Origin: Corythucha ciliata
Lineage: Eukaryota > Arthropoda > Insecta > Hemiptera > Tingidae
Direction: 5' to 3'
Length of the DNA: 64,000 bases
Assembly: GCA_038030265.1 (NCBI GenBank)
Contig: CM075943.1
Span: 26,784,001-26,848,000 of the forward strand
Shown piece by piece: positions 55,400 to 64,000 of the stretch. The position numbers and the translations under genes were made by a program. The notes beneath the pieces are model-generated. The model did no database searches, was not told the DNA's origin, and worked only from the letters and a program-made list of their open reading frames with translations. Positions within the stretch are counted from its first letter, which is position 1. Each line of letters opens with the position of its first letter.

Positions 55400-56100
55400 G
55401 GTAATTTTACGGGGTTGGCTCATTCAAAAAAAACTTTACGAGTTTTGGTCTCTTTTGAAGTCCAACTTTCGCGGAATCGATACTATAAGCCTATTTCTGA
55501 CAGAAGGCAATTTCGTGGACTGGGGCAATTCAAGAATGAATTTCGCCTTTAGTTCATAAAAAGCACAATTCCGCGGGGCTGGCTCCCAAAAAAAGGCAAA
55601 CTTCACGAATTTCACACGCTCAAAATTTTAGAAAATCAAAGTTTCCAGAGTTTTGGCTCATTTCAAAAAGCCGTCATTCTTTCTTTCAGTAATTTTTCTG
55701 GGCCTCGCTACTTCAAAAACTAAATTTCGCAGGTTCGGTTCACCTGAAAAAACAATTCACGGGTCACGGGTCTACAGGCCCACTTGACTAAGTAAGACAA
55801 TTTCGCTGAACTGAAAAAGTCAATTTAGCACGGGATAACCTATTCAAAAATCCAAATCTCTCGAGGTTGACTCTAAAAAAAAAGCAGTTTCACGGGTGTA
55901 GGGCCTTCAACAAAGCAATTTCATGGATAGGGCTCTTTTGGAGTTCAAATTTGGCCGGATATGACCCTAATTACAATTTCTCAGTTTTGCCTGATTCAAG
56001 AACTCGTTTCACCATCGACTCCTTTCAATCAGAAAAAAAGCAATGTCAACGATTTAGCACTTTCAAATACCAAATTTTGCACATCTAGCACGCCAGAAAG
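55400..56100 (-). repeat. Degenerate ~30-33 bp tandem repeat, family A, reverse orientation
   Basis: Phrases such as aatttcgtggactggggcaa and ttcgcggaatcgatac recur about every 30-35 bases; they are the complement of the family A unit. Confidence 0.6.
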
Positions 56101-56119
56101 TAATTTCTCGTATGTATAA

Positions 56120-57104
56120 GGCCGGGTGCACACGAGCGTCAATTGACGCTCGTTAGAACAGATACCTAGAAGCCTTGGGGCAGTGCACTCGTAACACCGC
56201 TGCAAGAGACGCCCGACGGCAAGCTTGAATTGACGCCGGTTTCTGTGGAACGCGCATCCCTTTTTTACCGCTCGCTTACCCTCCGATACCTACAAATACA
56301 CAGAAGTCTATGGAGCAGTGCACACGGGCAGTCGGGCATCACTTGCCGCTCGGCTTCGCAGGAGTGAGACAGCTGTTGTTCTTATTCATTTTTTTCAAAC
56401 ATTTTCTTTTTTTGCTTAGGTATTATTTCTCAATAATAAGTCTTTGTAATCGTATCGCAAAAACTTTTTTTTGACCCCTCCCCCCTCAAAATTTGTAGTT
56501 TTACGTTTCAAAGTGCGTAGAATCCAAATCTGAAATAATAAAAAAATGTACGTCCGCCGTCCGGGCCATATCTTGCCCTAGGAAAAAAAACTCGTTCTTT
56601 CGCACATAGACTCCATTTGGGGTCTAGTTTGTCCTAACATCTGATCAGTTTGATCAAATAACTCGCTGGGGTTTTATGGGCCAAAAACGGGTCCAAAATG
56701 GGGATTTTCAAAGGATTTGGGATCATAGGGGTGTGGGGTGTCGATTTTCATGTAATTTCAAGCCGGATGAATAATAAACCCATAAACAGTCGAAATAATA
56801 AGGCATTGTTCGATAATTCGCAACGTTTTTTTTAGTTTTAAAAAATGAGTGAATAATTGGAAGTCGAAGTCCAAATTCATCCCTCAATTTGGAATGTGAG
56901 GAGTGAGGAATACAAGGATAGACAAGGATAGAATACAAGGATAGAAATTCGGTATTACGGTGTATATACCTATACACGGCAGCCGAAAAAATTATTTTCT
57001 TCTTCAACAATTGAGCCCTGCGATCCATCTTGTTCAGTGGAAGAGGAAAGACTGCGCCACGCGTCAAGTGACGCGCGTCAATTTACGCTCGTGTGCACCC
57101 GGCC
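56120..57104. mobile_element. Harbinger-like non-autonomous element, 985 bp
   Basis: Ends GGCCGGGTGCACACGAGCGT and its complement (57070-57104), flanked by TAA at 56117-56119 and at 57105-57107. A 3-bp TWA duplication is the PIF/Harbinger hallmark. The interior - strand frame (56723-57067) shows no transposase or Myb-like motifs. Confidence 0.7.
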
Positions 57105-57119
57105 TAAAACAGCCAACGG

Positions 57120-57263
57120 AATTCACTCCTTTGGAATGAAAATTTCCAGGGTGGGGATCTTCATGAAAAGAAATATCAGGGGTCTTGCTATATATCTTTC
57201 TTTTCTTTTCTTTTTTTTTAAATTCCCAGAGTTGGCCCATCCAAAACCAATATTACGGGACAC

Positions 57264-57297
<34 letters not shown>

Positions 57298-57480
57298 GCC
57301 GGTTCGGCTCACCAGAACAAAGGCCAATTTAGTGGTTCCGGCTTCTTCAGACATGAAAATTCGTGGGTCTGGCTCATTAAAAACCCTAATTTCGTGGATT
57401 TCGCTGGATAAAAACCCATTTTCATGGTTCCGGCTCGCTAAAACGCCCATTTCGCAAGGTTCCCTCGTTGAAAAACCGCC
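57120..57480 (-). repeat. Degenerate ~30-33 bp tandem repeat, family A, reverse orientation
   Basis: Continues the 55400-56100 array on the other side of the Harbinger-like element, so that element apparently inserted into one array. A ~28-base A run lies at 57267-57294. Confidence 0.55.
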
Positions 57481-57613
57481 GTTACCGCAGGCCTGGGCTC
57501 TCTAAACAAGAAACCTTGGGGCCTATTCTCCAACATGAAAGCAATATACTAGTCCAGTCAATAGGGGATTTGGCCGGGACAAACGTATAGAAGTAGTTTT
57601 GTCAACGTATATA

Positions 57614-57805
57614 CAGGGTGTTTCAGGAGGAATGTGCAATACTTTGCCATGTTGTAGTACGCACCTGGACGCACCAAAAATACCATATGAACATATGGTC
57701 GAAAGTGGGTACCTTACGAGATATCGGCATTTGCCTCTTTTTCACGCTCTTCGTGACTTTTTTGCACAAAGAGCGGATTCACAGCTCGCAATCCAAGTTT
57801 AGACA
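57614..57805 (+). mobile_element. End fragment of a mariner-type element
   Basis: Starts cagggtgtttcaggaggaat after TA and matches the complement of 38770-38969. Only one end is present; the other is lost where the BEL/Pao fragment begins. No transposase. Confidence 0.7.
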
Positions 57806-57916
57806 AAAACTAATGACTGATTCGGAAAGAACAGAAAATTTCCTTCTCGAATCTGTCATTGGAATGGATTTTCGGAGTTAATTTGAAACACAGGAAAAAT
57901 GAAATGCCAATGGCTA

Positions 57917-58555
57917 AGAGAGTTTACTCGAGAAGGGGTGCATCTTCCGTTTTTCGCCAGAGTATATGCTGAAACTTGGTGTCATCAGGATGAGTCCATA
58001 TATGCCTATACATCATTTTTAAATCCGTCGAAAGCGCCACCGGTTGGAGGCGAAAACGAGTGAGAATTTCGCCAATATCTTTTTGTAGTGGAGGACCAGC
58101 TAACAATCGATCATTGAGAGAGAGACCGGAAGCGTCGGGACAGGAGGCGTCAAACACCACTCGAATTGGTGAGGTCGGGGAGTCACGTTTGATAGCAAAA
58201 TGCAGAATAATGTAGAGACCAGGGTTTTCAGAGAGTCGCATGTGACGAGATCGAGGTAATTCTGCATGAAGTCGTGATAGGCTAAGCGTTTAGTTTCGTC
58301 ATGCCGTAATTTTCGTTCGACTTGGCACCACCGTTTTACGGCTGTAGTGCGGCTATCACCGAAGTGCTCCTGACTGGAGGAGTCTTTAAATGGGAGGCGT
58401 ACAATGTAAGCATCGGAGGGGGCGCGACTGTGAGTATTGACGAAGAGTTGCTCCGCTTCGATGTGCTCAGGTTCTTCTGAAGGAACGATATTTTCTACTT
58501 CTTCTATTTTCCAGAAGCGTTCTACTTGGGCGTGGAGTCGGTCTGATGACACCAA
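57917..58555 (-). pseudogene. BEL/Pao pol, upstream segment, inverted
   Basis: Reading down the - strand: LHAQVERFWKIEEVENI and LPFKDSSSQEHFGDSRTTA (region after the Pao protease), a frame break, then RVVFDASCPDASGLSLNDRL, LSTDLKMMYRHIWTHPDDTK (start of RT). It ends in the ~71-base segment that also opens the + strand portion, so this block is inverted relative to the rest of the element. Confidence 0.85.
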
Positions 58556-59126
58556 GTTTCAGCATATACTCTGGCGAAAAACGGAAGATGCACCCCTTCT
58601 CGAGTATACTCTCTTAACCGTAACATGTGGTTTGACTTCATCACCTTTCCAAGCTCAGCGGCTCCTTCAGCAATTGGTCAAAGACCATGGACTTAAATTT
58701 CCTCTCGCGTCGGAAGCTCTCTTAAAAAGATGTTTCATGGACGATGTTTGCACAGCGGTTCGTTCAGAAAGCGCAGCGGTTCAGCTAAAACAGGAGCTTG
58801 ATAGCCTCTTACACTTGGGTGGGTTCGAGCTGAGAAAGTGGGCATCAAACTCAACAACTCTGCTTCAAGATATTCTACCGGAGCATCGCGCTGGCGTTCT
58901 TTCTCTTCATTCGGACGAGTCTAGGCCGATTCATATTCTCGGGCTTGAATGGAATCCCAAAAAAGATATTTTCACCTACAAAATCTCACTCAATTCCAAC
59001 GCACGTACGAAACGGAGTGTACTCGCTCAAGTGGCTTCGATTTTCGACCCTTTGGGGTGGGTGGCACCAGTGGTTTTCAAGGCGAAGGCCTTTCTGCAAG
59101 ATTTGTTGGCCGCCGGGCTCGAATGA
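58543..59126 (+). pseudogene. BEL/Pao reverse transcriptase segment
   Basis: Reads DDTKFQHILWRKTEDAPLLE, LTVTCGLTSSPFQAQRLLQQ, the active-site-like FMDDVCTAV, and QVASIFDPLGWVAPVVFKAK, all typical of Pao RT. It ends at TGA 59124-59126 where the family has Trp (LE-W-D), probably a point mutation. The frame otherwise continues past the SINE. Confidence 0.9.
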
Positions 59127-59144
59127 GACACCCCTCTGCAAGAG

Positions 59145-59442
59145 TTTTTTTTTTTTTTTTGTCGGGGGCACCGGGCTTTGAACTCGGCAGGCGCCTAAGC
59201 CTCACTTGGGCTCCTACGCCATACCCAGATCTAACTGTGCACTTCATACCCGTACTACGCGGGCGTTTCGGTCGGTGCGCGGTTTGTTGAACGCACACCG
59301 CCGGGAACGCCCATACGAAGCCGAGTGTGCCGTGTCACAGCTCGCCGCAGCCTTATAGTGTAAAGGGCAATGGCTGGATTCGAACCCAGGCCCGCTGGGT
59401 TGTGAAGCGAGCATTGTATCCATTACACCATCGAGGCGCGCT
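59145..59442 (-). mobile_element. tRNA-derived SINE inserted in BEL/Pao
   Basis: The complement of the 51028-51325 SINE: head ctcgatggtgtaatggatac near 59436, B box near 59385, body, then an A tail (T run 59145-59160). Target duplication ctctgcaagag at 59134-59144 and ctctgcaacag at 59443-59453 (one difference). Element plus one duplication is 309 bases, so the Pao frame is kept. Confidence 0.88.
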
Positions 59443-59453
59443 CTCTGCAACAG

Positions 59454-59862
59454 TTGCTACGGTGGGCGAAATTCGCCACGGAACTTAACCAATTAAGTGC
59501 ATTGGAGATTCCTCGATTCTGCGCTCCTGTGGATACATTTCGTTTTCATCTAGTAGTGATGTGTGACGCCAGCCGACTGGGATTCGCCGCATTACTGTAT
59601 TTACGCTGTGAGTTTAACGACTCACGTGAAGCCACAGTCCACCTTCTGAAGGAAAAAACCAAAGTTGCTCCCCTAAAACTCCAAACGATCCCTAGATTAG
59701 AGTTGAACGGCGCGTTGCTCTTAGCCAAATTAATGCAGTCACAAAATTATTTACTCGACAGCTTGTCAATTCAGTCTACTACCTTATTCACAGACTCCCA
59801 AGTGGTCTTAGCGTGGTTGCGAACGCCCCCGCATCGTCTCAAAACGTATGTTGCCAATCGAG
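59454..59862 (+). pseudogene. BEL/Pao RNase H segment
   Basis: Begins LLRWAKFATELNQLSALEIP, then VMCDASRLGFAALLYL (first Asp), TIPRLELNGALLLAKL (Glu), LFTDSQVVLAWLRTPPHRLK (Asp) and TYVANR. It is cut at AATCGAG (59856-59862) by the non-LTR insertion and continues at 61846. Confidence 0.88.
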
Positions 59863-61699
59863 CCAAAGGAGCAGAGGTGTTGATCCATCTTCAGTGAAAT
59901 GGATCAAGGGGATGCTGGAATGCCGCGTCGTGACTTCGGAGCTGGGAGGGGAGACTGTTTCCGTGTTGCCCTCAAGGGGGTGTCCCCAGGGGGGAGTGCT
60001 CTCTCCTTTGCTCTGGTTGCTCGTGGTGGACGAGCTTCTCGCTATCCTAAAGGAGCAGGGTTATGAGGTAGTTGGTTACGCGGATGACCTTGCGATTCTA
60101 GTTAGGGGCAAATTTGATGATACCATATCCAGTAGGATGCAGGGTGCCCTTAACATAGTGCAGCGATGGTGCAGCAGGTATGGTCTCAGGGTTAACCCTG
60201 AGAAGACCACCCTTGTTGCGTTTACCAGGCGGAGGAAGCTGGCATTAAAGGTAGTTCGACTGAATGGAGAAGTGTTGAAAGTAGGAAAAGAAGTCAAGTA
60301 CCTTGGAGTTACCCTGGATCAGGGGCTCAAATGGACCTCGCATGTCAAGAGGGTGCTGAATAAGGCCACGTTCGCATTGTGGGCTGGTCGGAAAATGTTT
60401 GGCAAAACATGGGGTCTAAAGCCAAAAATGGTGTTGTGGCTGTATACAGCCGTTGTTAGGCCTATCGTCACCTATGGCTCACTCCTATGGTGGCAGAAGA
60501 CGAAACAAGGGACAGTCCAGGCCTTGCTGAGTAAGTTGCAGCGCCAGGCCTGTCTTGGAGTAACGGGTGCTATGCATTCGTGCCCGACGGCAGCCATGGA
60601 GGTGTTACTGGACATGCCTCCCCTGCACTTTCATGTGCAGGCGACCGCATATATGGCGGCGGTGAGACTGCTGCGGGCGGAGTACGTGAAGCGGGGTGTC
60701 CAGGTTGGGCACTTGCGTGTTCTGGAGGAAGTTGCATGTAGTGAGGCGGCTGAAGTCGTTACGGATCTCATGCATGTGAGGATGGATTTTGAGAAACCCT
60801 TTAAGGTCGACATAGGCAACCGCGACCTTTGGGATAAGGGTTTGCCGAGGTTTAAGCCCGGCACGCAAGTATGGTATACTGATGGATCTGTGAAGGATGG
60901 GGGTGCTGGCATTGGGGTCTTTGGCCCCAGGCTTCAGCATTGGGAGTCCCTTGGGACGACCGCCACCATCTTTCAGGCGGAGATCTATGCTATAGAAGCC
61001 TGTGCGCGGAAGATTAGTGAGAGGGGTCTCCGGAAAGCGAAGATCTTTATCCTGTCTGACAGCCAGGCGGCTCTTAAAGCCCTAGGCTCAAGCGTCGTGA
61101 ATTCGAAGCTAGTTTGGGGATGTCTTGAAGCCCTCAGGCCTGTGGCAACGGCAAACAGCCTTACTTTGATGTGGGTGCCGGGTCACAAGGGGTTTGAGGG
61201 GAATGAAATGGCTGATCAACTCGCGAAGAGAGGATCAGAGATGCCTTACGTGGGCCCGGAGCCAAGTCTCGGGGTCACGAAGTCCTTCACGAAGAGGCAG
61301 GTGCAGGCGTGGTTGGACGAGAGGCATCGTGAACACTGGGTTAGACAACCAGGTCTCAGGCAGGCCAAGCTCTTTGTCACTCCAAAGGGACGATCGGAGA
61401 AGGGCCTGATCTCTCTGAGCCGAGGAGACCTTAGAATCTTGGTGGGACTGCTAACGGGACATTGTGCCCTTCGATATACACTCAGACTAATGGAGAAGTC
61501 TGACACGGACATTTGCAGATTTTGCGACCTGGCCGTGGAAACAGCAGAGCACGTACTGTGTGAGTGCCAGGCTCTGGGGCGGTTACGCTTTCAACATCTT
61601 GGAAATGATGTGCTTCAACCGGAGGACATCTCCAGGATGGCTACGGGAAATATCCTCAACCTCGTTAAGGAGTGGTGGTGGAGGACGCTTGAAAACTAG
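59863..61699 (+). pseudogene. Non-LTR ORF2 C-terminal part: RT, RNase H, zinc knuckle
   Basis: Uninterrupted frame to TAG at 61697-61699. RT: RGCPQGGVLSPLLWLLVVDE, GYADDLAILV (YADD), LGVTLDQGLKWTSHV. RNase H: VWYTDGSVKDGGAGIGVFG (Asp), FQAEIYAIEAC (Glu), LSDSQAALKAL (Asp), WVPGHKGFEGNEMADQLAK. CCHC-type end: CRFCDLAVETAEHVLCEC. RT with RNase H places it in the I-like group (I, Nimb, LOA and relatives). Lacking its 5' half it cannot move, though what is left has no stops, so the insertion seems recent. Confidence 0.9.
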
Positions 61700-61838
61700 C
61701 GTCTTTCTTGGCAGGGCAACCTGAGGGGACACCACAATAGATCTTATAGGTCGAGTTTGGTAGGAGATAGTTTCTTCTGGGCTTCCCTCCCCGTTTAATA
61801 AAATAAAAATAATAAAAAAAAAAAAATAAAAAAAAAAA
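59863..61838 (+). mobile_element. 5'-truncated non-LTR retrotransposon (I-like)
   Basis: Flanked by AATCGAG at 59856-59862 and 61839-61845 (the first As of the second copy merge with the tail), a 7-base target duplication. It ends in an A-rich tail (aataaaaataataaaa type, 61797-61840). The 5' end is missing: no ORF1 or endonuclease, RT starts mid-domain. Confidence 0.9.
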
Positions 61839-61845
61839 AATCGAG

Positions 61846-62990
61846 TGGTGCAAATTTTCAGAGATGACGACTGTAAAGCAATGGCATTATATTCCTACAT
61901 CTTATAACGCAGCCGATGTAGCTTCGCGAGGCTTATTACCTTCCCAAATAAAGACAAATAAGCTATGGTGGCACGGTCCTCAATTTTTGCAACAGTCTCC
62001 TAACAGTTGGAGAAAATACTTGACCGCTTTCGAGCCTCCCACAGATATTCCAGAACTAAACGCTCACGCACCGGTTTCACTGGCACTGACTACATATTAG
62101 AGCAAAACGACTTCGTCTTGAGAATGGTCGATGATGTCTCCTCTCTCACTAAAATAAAACGTATCCTGGCCTGGGTTCTCCGCTTCATCAAAAACGTAAA
62201 AACTCCAATTCACGAACGGCAAACAGGTCGGTTAACGGTGACAGAATTGGAAAGGGCCATGGTAACCTGTATCCGGCACACCCAACGAAACTACTTCTCA
62301 AATGATATGAACTCTCTTCAACGTAACGGACCACTTTCAGCCAGATTTCGAACTCTTTCTCCTTATATCGACACGGACGCGGTGTTGAAAGTGGGTGGCC
62401 GTTTAAAAAACGCTGCGATTCCGGTTATAATGAAACACCCTATCCTCCTACCGGCTAAAGCTCCGTTGTCAGCCAGGATTTGTGACGACGCACACCTAAA
62501 TTCTCTACACGCGGGCCCCCAAACAACGCAAGCCGTAATACAGCGTAAATTTTGGATTCCATCACTTCGCTCACTTGTTCGCCAACGTATTCACAGCTGT
62601 CTCATTTGCTACAAGTTCCGAGTTCGCCCCCAACACCCATTAATGGGAGATCTACCTGCAGATCGCGTCACTCCCAATCGAGTTTTCTTAAACATGGGTG
62701 TTGATTTGGCCGGTCCATTCCCCATAAAAGAGAGTAATTGCCGAAACGCCAGGATTGGGAAAGGTTACATGTGCATTTTTGTGTGCATGGTCGTTAAGGC
62801 CGTACACATTGAGCTCATTGGCGACATGACTACGGCATCGTATCGAGGTGCACTTGACCGGTTCATAGCCCGTCGTGGGCTGTGCAGTAAAATATATTGC
62901 GACCAGGGACGTAACTTTGTGGGTGCCTCAAACGAAGATAAAGTTTTGTTGCAGTTTCTACGGACAACTGAACCGGATGTCATAGACTAA
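61846..62990 (+). pseudogene. BEL/Pao RNase H end and integrase
   Basis: VKQWHYIPTSYNAADVASRG closes RNase H (one frameshift after the insertion site, another near 62060-62100). Then FRTLSPYIDTDAVLKVGGRL, an HHCC finger (H-x3-H ... C-L-I-C), VDLAGPFPIKE (first Asp) and IYCDQGRNFVGASNED (second Asp). It ends at an in-frame TAA (62988-62990) but the same frame goes on beyond. Confidence 0.88.
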
Positions 62991-63629
62991 CTCTCAACGA
63001 AAGGAATTGAGTACAGATTCAACCCTCCCGAATCGCCTTGGATGGGCGGACTGTGGGAAGCCGCTGTGAAGTCAGCCAAACATCACGTGACTCGCTATTT
63101 AACCAACCGCGCGTTAACGTACGAAGAAACTTCCACTCTACTTTGCAGTATCGAAGCTGTGCTCAACAGTCGGCCCCTCTGTGCCAACGACATTGTCGAT
63201 CCTGAAGTCAGTGGAGAATATTCAAGTCCGGGTCATTTCATCATCGGTGCCCCACTTCTAAGACCGCCAGAACCTAATCTTCTAGATCAGCCAGAAACAA
63301 GCGTGCGGCAGTGGCAACTCGTCTTACGTTCTACGCAACAATTTTGGAAGCGGTGGTCAACTGAATATCTCCATACCTTAATCCAGCGTCAAAAATGGCA
63401 GGAGCGTACCAAACCGTTAAAGGTAAGCGAGCCGGTCTTCATACTTGGAGTGGACACCAAACCACTGGATTGGCCTCTCGGCAGGATTGTCGAATTATTT
63501 CCCGGTAAAGACGGAATAGTGCGTTCCGCTCGCGTAAAAACCAATCATGGTGCGTACCATCGTACTACAGCAAAGCTAATTCCGCTTCCTCCAACTCAAG
63601 ACATGAATTCTGGCACATTTTCCAATTAA
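62991..63629 (+). pseudogene. BEL/Pao integrase C-terminus
   Basis: The frame after the TAA reads EYRFNPPESPWMGGLWEAAV, with the Glu of the DDE triad in GGLWE, then LLCSIEAVLNSRPLCANDIV, PGHFIIGAPLL and a tail KPLDWPLGRIVELFPGKDG typical of the Pao C-terminal domain. The stop at 63627-63629 is the natural end. Confidence 0.88.
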
Positions 63630-63783
63630 TACTTATAAGTATATATTCTTTCTTATATTTCGGCTCTCGCGAAATCGTTCGCATTATTTATATTATATAA
63701 TTATTTATTCTTACAATCACTTATTATCGTTGTTGTTATTTATAGTTTAATCTTGGCAAAATTAGTTAATTTTGGGTGGGCGG

Positions 63784-64000
63784 TGTTTACGACTGTTCAA
63801 CAAAAACAAAAGAGTACAACGGTCAGAAATCTCTTACAGTTCAAGTTTTTATACCACCAAATTCTAGTTAGTTCCCTTTCGTCTCTTGTTCTCTTAGTGC
63901 GTAACGCGAGTCGCAAATTGATTTCCATAAAATCGTAAAACGTTCGAGCAAATTGTTCGTAATACAGTCCACTTAGCCAAACGTCAGATCAACCCAACCG
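63784..64000 (+). repeat. Probable start of the BEL/Pao 3' LTR (cut by the window end)
   Basis: The purine-rich tract gggtgggcgg is followed by TGTTTACGACTG, a plausible LTR start about 155 bases after the integrase stop. The other LTR is not in the window, so this cannot be confirmed here. Confidence 0.45.

Larger units (their letters stand above)
57914..64000 (+). mobile_element. BEL/Pao LTR retrotransposon, broken, with two insertions
   Basis: The order RT - RNase H - integrase of the Pao family, starting with an inverted 5' segment (57917-58542), then 58543-59126, SINE, 59454-59862, non-LTR insertion, 61846-63629 and a probable 3' LTR start at 63784 that runs off the window. Gag and the 5' LTR are not present in the window. 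Stops and shifts show the copy is dead. Confidence 0.88.

Overview
This is eukaryotic, almost certainly arthropod, DNA: introns with GT-AG borders, AT-rich spacers, homopolymer runs, and a very high load of DNA transposons, foldback elements, LTR and non-LTR retroelements and a tRNA-derived SINE. The only host gene I can support is the 3' part of a Pax2/5/8 (shaven/sparkling class) transcription factor on the + strand. Seven exons between 4619 and 17086 all join in phase; they carry the end of the paired domain, the octapeptide, a conserved LW-x-KW region and a Tyr/Ser/Gly-rich C-terminus. The exons for most of the paired domain must lie upstream of the window. I cannot name the species.

Layout. 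1-4618: upstream intron with a palindromic minisatellite (about 1209-1530). 4619-17086: Pax exons, with introns full of small inverted-repeat elements and a degenerate ~30-bp tandem repeat. 17087-18400: probable 3' UTR. 18966-19437: two MITE-like elements. 19540-21124: degenerate repeats. 21125-32615: a DNA transposon with ~600-bp terminal inverted repeats (TGGT target duplication), whose gene is split by a complete Ty3/Gypsy element (22400-30538; 1070-bp LTRs with one difference seen; CCGT target duplication). 32725-34772, 36350-37792 and 37953-38969: large palindromic or chimeric derivatives of an IS630/Tc1/mariner-type transposon. 37799-40507: a foldback element with a ~158-bp internal tandem repeat. 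41275-42138: a decayed Gypsy fragment. 42185-46941: repeat arrays and a second foldback element. 46958-49871: a nearly intact mariner-type element (one in-frame stop). 49886-57611: MITEs, a SINE, a ~330-bp near-perfect palindrome, a Harbinger-like element and more ~30-bp repeats. 57914-64000: a broken BEL/Pao element carrying a SINE, a 5'-truncated non-LTR element and an internal inversion.

The most striking item is in the Gypsy element. Its Pol begins, after an apparent -1 frameshift signal (A AAA AAC directly before the Gag stop), with a complete-looking AMSH-type JAMM/MPN+ deubiquitinase domain. It keeps the catalytic Glu, the H-x-H-x7-S-x2-D signature and the residues of the AMSH second zinc site. 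Retropepsin, reverse transcriptase, RNase H and integrase follow. The near-identical LTRs say the insertion is young, so this JAMM-bearing retroelement was probably active recently.
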